Shown here: positions 51,001-60,055 of the stretch, in pieces
How positions within the stretch are numbered: the first letter of the stretch is position 1
Layout: every line of letters begins with the position of its first letter
NCBI RefSeq assembly: GCF_025857195.1
Contig: NZ_CP109790.1
Location: 62,001 to 126,000, forward strand
Source of the DNA: Leisingera thetidis
GTDB lineage: Bacteria > Pseudomonadota > Alphaproteobacteria > Rhodobacterales > Rhodobacteraceae
Direction of reading: 5' to 3'
DNA length: 64,000 nucleotides
The notes under the pieces: model-generated
What the model saw: the letters and a program-made list of their open reading frames with translations, nothing else
Told to the model about the DNA's origin: nothing
Database searches by the model: none
Program-made: the position numbers and the translations under genes

Positions 51001-51380
51001 GATTGCATATTTCAGCCGCATCCGCCAAGGAAAAAAGCCACTGCCGGAAAATCAAAGACCGCTTCAGCCCGCTGGCAGGCTGGACATCGCGAATCAGCGA
51101 GGGGGCCCTGCACGGCTCCGGCCGGCCCTGCGCGGCAACGGTGCTTTATGCCGGGCGCTGAAAAGCAACATAATCACTATTATCGCTGCTGCCGATGCAG
51201 CCGCAGAATCTGAAATGCCGCCCATGCGCAAAGCAAAACCGGTGACATTTCGACTTGAGTGCAACAGCCGGGACTCACCGGTGCGCCCGGTCTGCGGCAG
51301 GACAGCCGGCCGCAGACTCTCCATCAATAATTGACAAAATTAGTAAATTATCTTACCCGCCGCGCTCGAAGGAGTTGCAG
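51001..51380. other. Non-coding region before the adenylation-acyltransferase gene
   Basis: I find no supported gene in these 380 bases. The last 60 bases before the next gene contain an AT-rich block (about 51325-51353) starting with TTGACA at 51331. No good -10 element stands 16-18 bases from it, so I do not call a promoter. Confidence 0.4.
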
Positions 51381-53921
51381 ATGTTTTATGATCTGGCCAA
51401 GTTGCGCGCTTTCGGCGCCCGGACCTGCCTGTCTGCGGCGGATGGCGCCACACTGACATACGCCGCCCTGGCGGAGGCCGCGGAGCAATTTGGCCGGCTG
51501 CTGCCGCAGGGCCGGCAGCTGATCGCAATTGAGGCCGCCTCCGATCCCGAGGCCATCACCGCATATCTGGGCGCCCTGGCGGCGGGCCACGCGGTGATGC
51601 CGCTGCCGGCCGGCAGCAGCGCCACCGCCGCGCAGCTGGAGGCGCGCTTCCGCCCGGCCGCCAGTTTCCGCCGCGCGGGCGGCACATGGCAGCTGCTGGC
51701 GCATACGCATGACCCTGCGGTGATCCATCCGGAGCTCGCGCTGCTGCTGCAGACCTCCGGCAGCACCGGACACGGACGCGGCGTGCGGCTGTCCGCCGCC
51801 GCCGTGGACGCCAATGCCGGTGCCATCGCCGGCTACCTGGAGATCCGGCCCCAGGACCGCGCCGCCCTGATCCTGCCGCTGCATTATTCCTACGGCCTCT
51901 CCGTCCTGCATTCCCACCTCGCCTCCGGCGCCAGCCTCTGGCTCGCTCCCGGTTCGGTTCTGGATCCCGGTTTCGCCCCTGCGCTGGCGGCCTCCGGCGC
52001 CACCAGCCTGGCCGGCGTGCCGCATCACTTCCGCCTGCTGGAAAGCGCAGGCCTCTCCCGCGCGCTGCCGGAACAGATCAACACCCTCACCGTCGCGGGC
52101 GGCGCCATGGAACCGGACCAGGTCCGCGCCTGGTCAGCCCGGATGCAGGCCCGCGCCGGCCGGTTCTTTGTCATGTACGGCCAGACCGAAGCCACTGCCC
52201 GGATCAGCTACCTGCCGCCGGACCAGGCGCTGGAGAACCCGGGCGCCGCCGGCCGCGCGATTCCCGGCGGCCGCCTGCTGCTGCGCGATGCAGGCGGCAC
52301 CGAAATCACCACCCCCGAGGGCGAAGGCGAGCTGATCTACAAAGGCCCCAACGTGATGATGGGCTATGCCGAGAACAGCGCCGATCTGGCCAAAGGCGCC
52401 GCGCTCAGCGAGCTGGCCACCGGCGACCTGGCCCGGCGCGATGCCAATGGGCTCTACCACATCACCGGGCGGCTCTCCCGCATGTCCAAGATCGCAGGCC
52501 TGCGCATCGGCCATGACGCCATTGAACGCGCGCTGGCCGCGCAGGGCCTCGAGGCCGCGGTCTGGGGCGATGACAGGCGCATTTCGATTGCGGTCTGCGG
52601 TCCTGAGCATGGCATCGCCGCGCTGGCCGCCAAGCTGACCGGCGTCGGCCAGCAGCATTTCACCGTGCTGCCGCGCACATCCCTGCCGCGCCGCGCCAAT
52701 GGCAAGATCGACTACCCGGCATTGAAGGCGCAATCGGCCAAGCCCAAAGCTGCCAAGAACGTGCTGGCCGCCTTCCAGGCCGCCTTTGCCCCGCAGACCG
52801 TCGGCCGCAATGACAGCTTCGCCTCGCTGGGCGGCGATTCCCTGCGCCATGTGGAGCTGTCGCTGGCCCTGGACGAAGCCCTGGGCGGCGTCCCTGCGGG
52901 CTGGGAAGCGATGCCTGTCGGCGAACTCGAACAAGCCGCCCCGGCGCCCGCCGCCAGCCTGCCCTCCGATCTGGTGGCACGGGTGATTGCCATCCTGGCG
53001 GTGGTGGTGGCGCACCAGACCCTCTGGCCGGTGTTCGGCGGTGCCGCGGCGATGGTGATCCTGATGGGGATGAGCATTGCAGGCTTCCGCTGGGAGGCGC
53101 TGAAATCCGGCGGCATGCGCAGCTTCCTCAAGCCGGTGGCGGCAGTGCTGATCCCCTATTACCTGATCCTTGCAGGCTATGCCGTGGCCTGGGAGCAGGT
53201 GCCCTGGGTCTCGGTCTTCCTGGCCGGCAATTTCGCCCTGACCATCCCCGAAACCCATCTGATGCTGCCGTATCTCTACTGGTTCATCGAGGCCTACCTG
53301 CAGATGACCCTGCTGGTGGCGCTGCCCTTTGCCTTGCCGCCGGTGCGCCGCTGGCTGGTGCAGCAGGGCACCTTCCGCGCAGGCCTGTGCTTTCTGGCGT
53401 TTGCCGTGGCGATCCGCCTGGTGGTACCGGAAATCTGGCAGATCGGCGGCCGCGCGCAGTTCACCGTGCCTTGGGTGTTCTACCTTTTTGCCCTCGGCTG
53501 GTGCATCACCGCCGCCAGCACGCTGCGGCAGCGGCTGCTGGTGCTGGGTGCGGCCTGCGTGATCATGCCCGCGGCGGCCTATCTCGGCGGCAACTGGTAT
53601 GGCGGCTGGATCAAATACATGTGGCTGCTGGCGCTGACCGCCGGTCTGCTGTTCGTCCCCCGCATTCCCCTGCCGCGGTTTGCTGGACGCCCGCTGATGC
53701 GGCTGGCGCAGGCCGCTTTCCCGATTTACCTGCTGCACCGCTTCGTGCCCGAACTCCTGATGCCGATGATCGGACTGGAGGGCCGCAGCCCGCTGAACGA
53801 CGCGCTGGCGGTCTTCGGCGGCCTCGCCCTAGGCCTCGCCGCCGCTGCCCTGCAGCGCCAGCTGGCGCTGGCATGGTCCAGCGCCCGGAACCGCCGCCAG
53901 CCGGATATGGCGCAGGCTTAG
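51381..53921 (+). CDS. Fusion of adenylation domain, carrier domain and acyltransferase-3 membrane domain
   Basis: This 846-residue protein joins three modules. Residues 1 to about 455 are an AMP-binding adenylation domain (LLQTSGSTGHGRG for ATP binding, VMYGQTEATARISYL, TGDLARRDANGLYHITGR). A carrier domain follows with the phosphopantetheine serine S487 in LGGDSLRH. From about residue 530 there are about ten transmembrane segments matching the acyltransferase-3 family. It could activate an acyl or amino acid, hold it as a thioester and pass it to an acceptor at or across the membrane. No condensation or thioesterase domain is present. AAGGAG precedes the ATG at 51381. Substrate and acceptor are unknown. 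Confidence 0.82.
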   Translation: MFYDLAKLRAFGARTCLSAADGATLTYAALAEAAEQFGRLLPQGRQLIAIEAASDPEAITAYLGALAAGHAVMPLPAGSSATAAQLEARFRPAASFRRAGGTWQLLAHTHDPAVIHPELALLLQTSGSTGHGRGVRLSAAAVDANAGAIAGYLEIRPQDRAALILPLHYSYGLSVLHSHLASGASLWLAPGSVLDPGFAPALAASGATSLAGVPHHFRLLESAGLSRALPEQINTLTVAGGAMEPDQVRAWSARMQARAGRFFVMYGQTEATARISYLPPDQALENPGAAGRAIPGGRLLLRDAGGTEITTPEGEGELIYKGPNVMMGYAENSADLAKGAALSELATGDLARRDANGLYHITGRLSRMSKIAGLRIGHDAIERALAAQGLEAAVWGDDRRISIAVCGPEHGIAALAAKLTGVGQQHFTVLPRTSLPRRANGKIDYPALKAQSAKPKAAKNVLAAFQAAFAPQTVGRNDSFASLGGDSLRHVELSLALDEALGGVPAGWEAMPVGELEQAAPAPAASLPSDLVARVIAILAVVVAHQTLWPVFGGAAAMVILMGMSIAGFRWEALKSGGMRSFLKPVAAVLIPYYLILAGYAVAWEQVPWVSVFLAGNFALTIPETHLMLPYLYWFIEAYLQMTLLVALPFALPPVRRWLVQQGTFRAGLCFLAFAVAIRLVVPEIWQIGGRAQFTVPWVFYLFALGWCITAASTLRQRLLVLGAACVIMPAAAYLGGNWYGGWIKYMWLLALTAGLLFVPRIPLPRFAGRPLMRLAQAAFPIYLLHRFVPELLMPMIGLEGRSPLNDALAVFGGLALGLAAAALQRQLALAWSSARNRRQPDMAQA

Positions 53922-55126
53922 GCCAGCGCTGCCACGGCCCGGCCGATCCGGGTCAGCGCCTCGCGCAGCTCCGCTTCGGACGTCGCATAGGAAACCCGGA
54001 AATAAGGCGAAATGCCAAAGGCGCGGCCCGGCACCACCGCCACATGGTGCTGATCCAAGAGATAGGCACAGAAATCCGCGTCCGTCTCCAGCAGCGCCCC
54101 TTCCGGCGTGCGCCTGCCCAGCACACCGGCGCAATCGGCAAAGGTATAGAACGCCCCCTCCGGCAGCGGGCAATTGATCCCCTCCATGCCATTGAGCGCT
54201 TCCGCCACCAGATCGCGCCGCGCCTGGAAGCTGGCCCGCCGCTCTGCCAGCACCTCCTGCGGGCCGTTCAATGCCGCCACCGCCGCCGCCTGCGAGATGG
54301 ATGAAGGATGCGAGGTCGACTGCGACTGCACCACCTTCATCGCGTCGATCAGCGCCTTCGGCCCGCCGGCATAGCCCAGCCGCCAGCCGGTCATCGCATA
54401 AGCCTTGGAGACGCCGTTGACGGTCAGCACCCGGTCCTTCAGCCGCGGCTCCACCTGCGCCGGCGTGGCAAATTCAAACCCGCCATAGGTGATGTGCTCA
54501 TACATATCGTCGGCCATCAGCCAGACATCCGGATACCGCAGCAGCACGTCCAGCAGCGGACGGTAATCCTCGGCGCTATAGGCGGCGCCCGCCGGGTTCG
54601 AGGGGGAGTTCAGCAGCAGCCAGCGGGTGCGCGGGGTGATCGCCGCCTCCAGCTTCTCAGCCGTCAGCCGGAACCCGGTCTCGCTGCCGCAGGGCACCAG
54701 CACCGGCTCGCCGCCCGCAATGCGGATGATATCGGAATAGGAGGTCCAGTAAGGCGCAGGCACAATCACCTCATCGCCGGGATCAAGGCTGGCCATGAAG
54801 GCATCAAACAGGATTTCCTTGGCGCCGGTGCCCGCGATGATCTCGTCCAGCGCATAGTCCAGCCCGTTGTCGCGCCGGAACTTGGCCTGAATGGCCTGCT
54901 TCAGCGCCGGCGTGCCGCCGAGCGGGGTGTACTTGGTCTCCCCCGCCCGCATTGCAGCCGCGGCAGCTTCCTTGATGTGGTCCGGTGTGTCGAAATCCGG
55001 CTCGCCCGCGCCCAGGATGATCACCGGCAGGCCTTGCCGCTTCATTTCCGCGGCCTTGGCACCGATGGTCAGAATTTCCGAAACCTCAATCGGGTCAAGA
55101 CGGGTTGCGCGGCGGAATTGGGCCAT
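53918..55126 (-). CDS. Class I aminotransferase, aspartate aminotransferase-like
   Basis: This 402-residue PLP enzyme of aminotransferase class I has the PLP lysine in VSKAYAMTGWRLGYAGG, the aspartate/tyrosine pocket in LMADDMYEHITYGG and LNSPSNPAGAAYS. It resembles alphaproteobacterial aspartate/aromatic aminotransferases. I start at MAQFRRATRLDPIEVSEI (55126), the usual N-terminus, with GGGAG upstream. Its stop overlaps that of the convergent fusion gene by four bases. It lies near amaB/amaA-like genes, so a role in lysine or aminoadipate metabolism is possible. Confidence 0.82.
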   Translation of the reverse strand: MAQFRRATRLDPIEVSEILTIGAKAAEMKRQGLPVIILGAGEPDFDTPDHIKEAAAAAMRAGETKYTPLGGTPALKQAIQAKFRRDNGLDYALDEIIAGTGAKEILFDAFMASLDPGDEVIVPAPYWTSYSDIIRIAGGEPVLVPCGSETGFRLTAEKLEAAITPRTRWLLLNSPSNPAGAAYSAEDYRPLLDVLLRYPDVWLMADDMYEHITYGGFEFATPAQVEPRLKDRVLTVNGVSKAYAMTGWRLGYAGGPKALIDAMKVVQSQSTSHPSSISQAAAVAALNGPQEVLAERRASFQARRDLVAEALNGMEGINCPLPEGAFYTFADCAGVLGRRTPEGALLETDADFCAYLLDQHHVAVVPGRAFGISPYFRVSYATSEAELREALTRIGRAVAALA

Positions 55127-55328
55127 GGCGGAGGCTCCCTGCTGGTTTTGGCGCAACCAGTTTGAAGCAACCGTGCAGGTGGGAAAACCAGCGCTTTGCG
55201 ACCCGACCCATTCCGGATTGGCATTGGTCCCGTTTCTGCCAACAAGGGCTGCGCCTGCCTGGGTAGGTGCGAATGCATCTGCCGGGGGCAGGCAGGTGCA
55301 GCCCGGCCTATCGGCCGGGCACAAGGTC

Positions 55329-56216
55329 TCAATCTGACTTCGAACGCAATTGCTTCTTCAGCCAGCTCTCCAGCTTCTGCACCGCCTCCGGCACCGGCCC
55401 GTGCGGGCGCACCAGGTAATATCGCTTGCGCGACACCAGCTCCGGCCCCGGGATCCGCACCAGATCCCCCGCCGCGATCTCCCGCGCCACCATGTCATAG
55501 GGCACAATCGCCGCGCCCAATCCCGCCGCCGCCGCCGCAATCACCATCGAGTGCTGATCGAAATACCGCCCGTCCTGCCGCGGCGCGCCCGCAAGCCCGG
55601 CACGCTCGAACCACTCCGCCCAGGCCCCCGCCCGGCTGTCCAGATGCAACAGCGGCGCCTGCGCCAGATTGGCCGCCAGCTCCAGCCGGTGCGCGGCATA
55701 AAATCCGGGCGCGCAGACCGGCCCCATTTCCTCGCCAAACAGCGGCGCCATATGGGTGCCCGGCCAGTTGTCCAGCCCGTAATGCACCGCCAGGTCGAAG
55801 TTCTCGCGGGCAAAATCAAACGGCTCCAGCCGGGTGGAAAAGCTCAGCTCCACCTCTGGATGGCGCTGGAAGAAATCCGGCAGCCGCGGGATCAGCCACA
55901 GGTTGGCAAAGGCCGGCAGCACCGCAATCCGCAAGGCCGACCGCCCGGCCCCGGCCGCCGCGGCCTTCTGCAGGGTCGCCCGCAGCCCGGCCAGATCCAG
56001 CTCCAGATCCGCCGCCAGCCCCTGCCCCGCGGGCGTCAGAACCACGCCGCGGCCCGCGCGCTGGAACAGGTCGAACCCCAGATCCGACTCCAGCTCCTTG
56101 ACCTTCTTGCTGACGGCGCTCTGGGTCAGGCCCATCTCCTCGCCGGCGGCAGTGAAACTCTGATGCCGCGCAGCGCTTTCGAAACAGCGCAGATGGGTCA
56201 GGCTCGGCAGCCGCAT
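55329..56216 (-). CDS. LysR family regulator (GcvA-like) 1
   Basis: This 295-residue LysR-type regulator has the N-terminus LPSLTHLRCFESAARHQSFT and TQSAVSKKVKELESDLGFDLF typical of the GcvA subgroup. It lies directly behind a second, similar regulator gene, one base apart, so both are made from one transcript. Its target is probably the divergent amaB/amaA-like operon or the aminotransferase downstream. Confidence 0.85.
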   Translation of the reverse strand: MRLPSLTHLRCFESAARHQSFTAAGEEMGLTQSAVSKKVKELESDLGFDLFQRAGRGVVLTPAGQGLAADLELDLAGLRATLQKAAAAGAGRSALRIAVLPAFANLWLIPRLPDFFQRHPEVELSFSTRLEPFDFARENFDLAVHYGLDNWPGTHMAPLFGEEMGPVCAPGFYAAHRLELAANLAQAPLLHLDSRAGAWAEWFERAGLAGAPRQDGRYFDQHSMVIAAAAAGLGAAIVPYDMVAREIAAGDLVRIPGPELVSRKRYYLVRPHGPVPEAVQKLESWLKKQLRSKSD

Positions 56217-56217
56217 G

Positions 56218-57108
56218 TCACTTCTCCTCCAGCTGCGACAGCAACCATTCGCGGAACTTGATCAGCGGATAGTCCTCCGCATGCTCCGCAGGCCAGACCA
56301 GGAAATACTCGCCCAGGCTCACCGCGTCCCCCTGCATCGCCAGCGCCAGCCGCCCTTGCGCAATTTCGTTCCCGGCCAGGAAATCCGGCAGCAAGGCCAC
56401 CCCCAGCCCATGCACCGCCGCCTGCGTCATCGCCGAGGACTGGTCAAACAGCATCCCCCGCAGCTTGGAGGCCTGCACATCATGCAGCTGAAACCATTGC
56501 TCCCAGCAATCGGGATGCGTCTCCAGATGCAAGAGCGGATAGTCCAGCAGCTCTGCCGGCGCCGACACCGGCCCCGCCATCAGCCCCGGCGCGCAGACTG
56601 GCAGCACATGTTTCGGCATCAGGGGCAGATACGCCACCCCGGGCCAGTCCCGCGTACCATAGTGGATCGCCGCCTGCGCGGTGCCAGCCTCAAAACTGAA
56701 CGGCAGGTTGTGGGTGTGCAGGTTCACGGTGATGCCCGGATTCGAGGCGGCAAACTCCTTCAGCCGCGGCGCCAGCCAGTGCAGGCCAAAGGACGGCAGG
56801 ATCGACAGGGTGAAACTGCCGCCGTCCGGATTGGCCCTGAGCTTGACCGAGGCCTGCGCCAGCCGGGTCAGGATCGCGCGCGCCTCCTTGGCAAAGCCGG
56901 CACCCGCCGGTGTCAGCTGCATCCGCATCTGGTCGCGGGCAATCAGGTCCACCCCCATCTGTTCCTCCAACTGCTTCAGCTGGCGGCTGATCGCGCTTTG
57001 GGTCAGCGACAGATCCTCCGCCGCGGCAGAGGCACTGCCGAGACGGTCCACCGCCTCCAGCGCCAGCAGCGACGGGATCGAGGGCAGGAAACGGCGCGGC
57101 GCAATCAT
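56218..57108 (-). CDS. LysR family regulator (GcvA-like) 2
   Basis: This 296-residue LysR-type regulator (SIPSLLALEAVDRLGSASAAA, TQSAISRQLKQLEEQMGVDL) is a paralogue of the gene that follows it. It diverges from the amaB-like gene with 153 bases between, making it the likely local regulator of lysine or pipecolate degradation. No good ribosome site precedes its ATG, so translation may be weak or start differently. Confidence 0.83.
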   Translation of the reverse strand: MIAPRRFLPSIPSLLALEAVDRLGSASAAAEDLSLTQSAISRQLKQLEEQMGVDLIARDQMRMQLTPAGAGFAKEARAILTRLAQASVKLRANPDGGSFTLSILPSFGLHWLAPRLKEFAASNPGITVNLHTHNLPFSFEAGTAQAAIHYGTRDWPGVAYLPLMPKHVLPVCAPGLMAGPVSAPAELLDYPLLHLETHPDCWEQWFQLHDVQASKLRGMLFDQSSAMTQAAVHGLGVALLPDFLAGNEIAQGRLALAMQGDAVSLGEYFLVWPAEHAEDYPLIKFREWLLSQLEEK

Positions 57109-57261
57109 ATGACATTAACTCATGGGCACAGGATTTACTTTCATTAGCAATCCGGCCCGCAAGGTGCAATTTCTATATCAGACCTACGCCCGGCGGGACA
57201 AAGCGGGAAACCACCCTAAAGTTTTCCTCATGCCCTGCCCTCGCATCAAAAGGACGCCGAT

Positions 57262-58764
57262 ATGCCCCATTCCGATATCCTCGCCGCTGCCGGCCTGACC
57301 CAAGCCGACCTGACCGGCGGCAGCCTCTCTGTCACCACCCCCATCGACGGCAGCGAAATCGCCCGGCTGAAAACCCACAGCAAAGCCGACGCCGAAACCC
57401 GGATCGCCGACGCCAAACACGCCTTCAAATCCTGGCGCCTCGTCCCCGCCCCGCGCCGCGGCGAGCTGGTGCGGCTGCTGGGCGACGAGCTGCGCCGCGA
57501 AAAGGAAAACCTGGGCCGCCTCGTCACCCTGGAATGCGGCAAGATCTATCAGGAGGGTCTCGGCGAAGTGCAGGAGATGATCGACATCTGCGATTTCGCG
57601 GTCGGTCTGTCGCGCCAGCTCTACGGCCTCACCATCGCGTCTGAGCGCCCCGGCCACGCGATGCGCGAAACCTGGCACCCGATGGGCACCTGCGGCATCA
57701 TCACCGCCTTCAACTTCCCCGTCGCGCCCTGGTGCTGGAACGCGGCGCTGGCGCTGGTCTGCGGCGACCCGGTGATCTGGAAACCGTCCGAGAAAACCCC
57801 GCTGACCGCGCTTGCGGTGCAAAAAGTCTGCGACCGCGCGATGGCGGCCTTTGGCGGCGACGCCCCCGAGGGCCTGATCCAGGTGCTGATCGGCGAGCGG
57901 GATCTGGGCGAGGCTTTGACCGCCTCCAAAGACGTCGCCATCATCTCCGCCACCGGCTCGGTGCCGATGGGCAAGGCGGTGTCCGCAGATATGTCCAAAC
58001 GCCTCGGCCGCACCATTCTGGAGCTCGGCGGCAACAACGCGATGATCGTGGCGCCGTCTGCCGATCTGGAAATGGCCCTGCGCGCCATCGTGTTCTCCGC
58101 CGTCGGCACCGCCGGCCAGCGCTGCACCTCCCTGCGCCGCCTGATCGTGCACGAGGATATCTATGACCAGCTGATCCCGCGCCTGATCAAAGCCTACGAG
58201 GGCCTGCCCATCGGCGACCCGCTGGCGGACGGCACCCTGGTCGGCCCGCTGATCGACCGCGCCGCCCTGGATGCGATGACCAGCGCGCTGGAACGCGCCC
58301 GCGAGGAAGGCGGCACCGTGCATGGCGGCACCCCGGCCCTCGCGGACACGTTTGCGGATGCGGCCTATGTGCACCCCGCCATCGCCGAGATGCCCGCCCA
58401 GACCGCCATCATGCACACCGAAACCTTTGCCCCGATCCTTTATGTGGTGAAATACAGCGATCTGGATCAAGCCATTGAAATGCAGAACGAAGTGCCGCAA
58501 GGCCTGTCATCCTGCATCTTCTCCACCGATGTGCGCGAATGCGAATATTTCCTCTCGGCAGCGGGCTCCGACTGCGGTATTGCCAACGTGAACATCGGCC
58601 CCTCCGGCGCTGAAATCGGCGGCGCCTTCGGGGGCGAGAAGGAGACGGGCGGCGGCCGCGAAAGCGGCTCCGACGCCTGGAAAGGGTACATGCGCCGGCA
58701 GACCAACACGGTGAACTATTCACGCGAGCTGCCGCTTGCTCAGGGGATCAAGTTTGACATCTGA
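57262..58764 (+). CDS. amaB: Aldehyde dehydrogenase, ALDH7/AmaB type (aminoadipate semialdehyde dehydrogenase)
   Basis: This 500-residue enzyme matches the ALDH7 family: catalytic cysteine in GTAGQRCTSLRRL, glutamate in LELGGNNAMI, and family-specific ITAFNFPVAPWCWNAALAL and GAFGGEKETGGGRESGSDAWK. AmaB oxidises alpha-aminoadipate semialdehyde (in equilibrium with piperideine-6-carboxylate) to aminoadipate in lysine and pipecolate catabolism. The next gene overlaps its end and encodes a DAO-family flavoprotein, as in the known amaB-amaA pairing. The weak point is the start: no strong ribosome site is seen, only AAAGGA 11 bases upstream. Confidence 0.85.
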   Translation: MPHSDILAAAGLTQADLTGGSLSVTTPIDGSEIARLKTHSKADAETRIADAKHAFKSWRLVPAPRRGELVRLLGDELRREKENLGRLVTLECGKIYQEGLGEVQEMIDICDFAVGLSRQLYGLTIASERPGHAMRETWHPMGTCGIITAFNFPVAPWCWNAALALVCGDPVIWKPSEKTPLTALAVQKVCDRAMAAFGGDAPEGLIQVLIGERDLGEALTASKDVAIISATGSVPMGKAVSADMSKRLGRTILELGGNNAMIVAPSADLEMALRAIVFSAVGTAGQRCTSLRRLIVHEDIYDQLIPRLIKAYEGLPIGDPLADGTLVGPLIDRAALDAMTSALERAREEGGTVHGGTPALADTFADAAYVHPAIAEMPAQTAIMHTETFAPILYVVKYSDLDQAIEMQNEVPQGLSSCIFSTDVRECEYFLSAAGSDCGIANVNIGPSGAEIGGAFGGEKETGGGRESGSDAWKGYMRRQTNTVNYSRELPLAQGIKFDI

Positions 58765-60025
58765 TCTGGCGTCCAGCCTCTGGCACCAAACCTGCCGGGA
58801 AAACCCCGCCTTCCCGGACTTCTCCGGGGAGGCGGCGGCCGATCTCGTTGTGATCGGCGGCGGCTATACCGGCTGCTCTGCCGCGCTAAGGGCCGCGGAG
58901 CTGGGTGCCACGGTCCGCCTGATCGAGGCGGAGGAAATCGGCAGCGGCGGTTCCGGCCGCAATGTGGGGCTGGCCAATGCGGGCCTCTGGCTGCCGCCGG
59001 AAGACATCAACGCCGAACTGGGGGCTAAGACCGGCAGCCGCCTCTCCGCACTGCTGGCCGGAGCGCCGGAGATGGTGTTCTCGCTGATCGAAAACCACGC
59101 CATCCAGTGCGAGCCGCAGCGCCAGGGCACCCTGCATTGCGCCCATGCGCCCGGCGGAGTGAAGGACCTGCAGCGCCGCCACGCCCAGCTCTCCGCCATC
59201 GGCGCACCGGTGGAGCTGCTGTCCCGCGCCGAAGCCGTCCAGCGCACCGGATCAGACGCCGTGCATGGCGCGCTGTTCGACCCGCGCGCGGGCACCATCC
59301 AGCCGCTGGCCTATGTGCGCGGGCTGGCCCGTGCCGCCGCATCCGCCGGCGCGCAGCTGCACAGCAACTCCCCTGCGACCGGCATCAGCCGGGACGGCTC
59401 CGGCTGGCAGGTCACCACCCCCAAAGGCCGCCTGCGCGCCAGCCATCTGATCATGGCAACCAACGCCTATGCCCGCGAAATCGCAGGTTATGACGCGCCG
59501 CAGGTGATCCCGGTGCATTACTTCCAGGCCGCCACCGACCCGCTGCCCGCGCCGCTGCTCGAAAATATCCTGCCGGGCCGCGAAGGCTGCTGGGACACGG
59601 CACTGGTGATGTCGTCGTGGCGGCTGGATCAGGCCAGGCGGCTGGTGATCGGCGGCATGGGCGCGCTGGATCATTGCGGCAGCGCCCTGCACCGCAGCTG
59701 GCTGGCCCGCAAGCTGGCGGCGCTTTATCCGGAACTGAAGGACGCGGCCCTACGCAGCCACTGGCACGGCCGCATCGCCATGACAACCGAGCACCTGCCC
59801 AAGATCCTGGACCTGAACGGCGGCCTCGCCTGTTTCGGCTATTCCGGCCGCGGCATCGGTCCCGGCACCCTGTTCGGCGCCCGGATGGCCGAGGCCCTGC
59901 TGAACGGCGACCAGTCCCGCCTGCCGGTGCCGCCGGCACGCGGTCATGCAATCGCCTTTGCCGGGTTGCGCAGCGCCTATTACGAGACCGGCGCCACGCT
60001 CACCCATCTGATCAGCGACAGGTGA
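58754..60025 (+). CDS. amaA: DAO-family FAD oxidoreductase, probable L-pipecolate oxidase (AmaA-like)
   Basis: This 423-residue flavoprotein has an N-terminal FAD motif (LVVIGGGYTGCSAALRAAELG) and a C-terminal FAD-contact segment (GLACFGYSGRGIGPGTLFG), the layout of amine/amino-acid oxidases. Placed directly behind amaB it is best read as L-pipecolate oxidase, making piperideine-6-carboxylate for AmaB. I start at a TTG (58754) that overlaps the amaB stop by 11 bases and has AGGGG six bases upstream. Other DAO members (glycine oxidase, puuB-like oxidases) look similar, so the substrate is inferred. Confidence 0.7.
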   Translation: MTSDLASSLWHQTCRENPAFPDFSGEAAADLVVIGGGYTGCSAALRAAELGATVRLIEAEEIGSGGSGRNVGLANAGLWLPPEDINAELGAKTGSRLSALLAGAPEMVFSLIENHAIQCEPQRQGTLHCAHAPGGVKDLQRRHAQLSAIGAPVELLSRAEAVQRTGSDAVHGALFDPRAGTIQPLAYVRGLARAAASAGAQLHSNSPATGISRDGSGWQVTTPKGRLRASHLIMATNAYAREIAGYDAPQVIPVHYFQAATDPLPAPLLENILPGREGCWDTALVMSSWRLDQARRLVIGGMGALDHCGSALHRSWLARKLAALYPELKDAALRSHWHGRIAMTTEHLPKILDLNGGLACFGYSGRGIGPGTLFGARMAEALLNGDQSRLPVPPARGHAIAFAGLRSAYYETGATLTHLISDR

Positions 60026-60029
60026 AACA

Positions 60030-60050
60030 GGCGGGCCGCCGTGGCCCGCC
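60030..60050. terminator. Hairpin between convergent amaA-like and znuA genes
   Basis: GGCGGGCC / GGCCCGCC form an 8-bp stem with a GCCGT loop in the 30-base gap between two convergent stops. There is no T-run. It probably ends or stabilises both transcripts. Confidence 0.5.
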
Positions 60051-60055
60051 CTGCC

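Noticed and set aside
51331..51359. TTGACA with downstream AT-rich block as a sigma-70 promoter for the fusion gene
   Set aside because: No acceptable -10 hexamer is found at 16-18 bases spacing, so the promoter cannot be placed from sequence.
57505..57518. GAAAACCTGGGCCG resembling the start of the leader RNA motif
   Set aside because: It is in frame inside the amaB-like gene (Glu-Asn-Leu-Gly), is not followed by the GGGG-N5-CCCC hairpin and does not precede a start codon.
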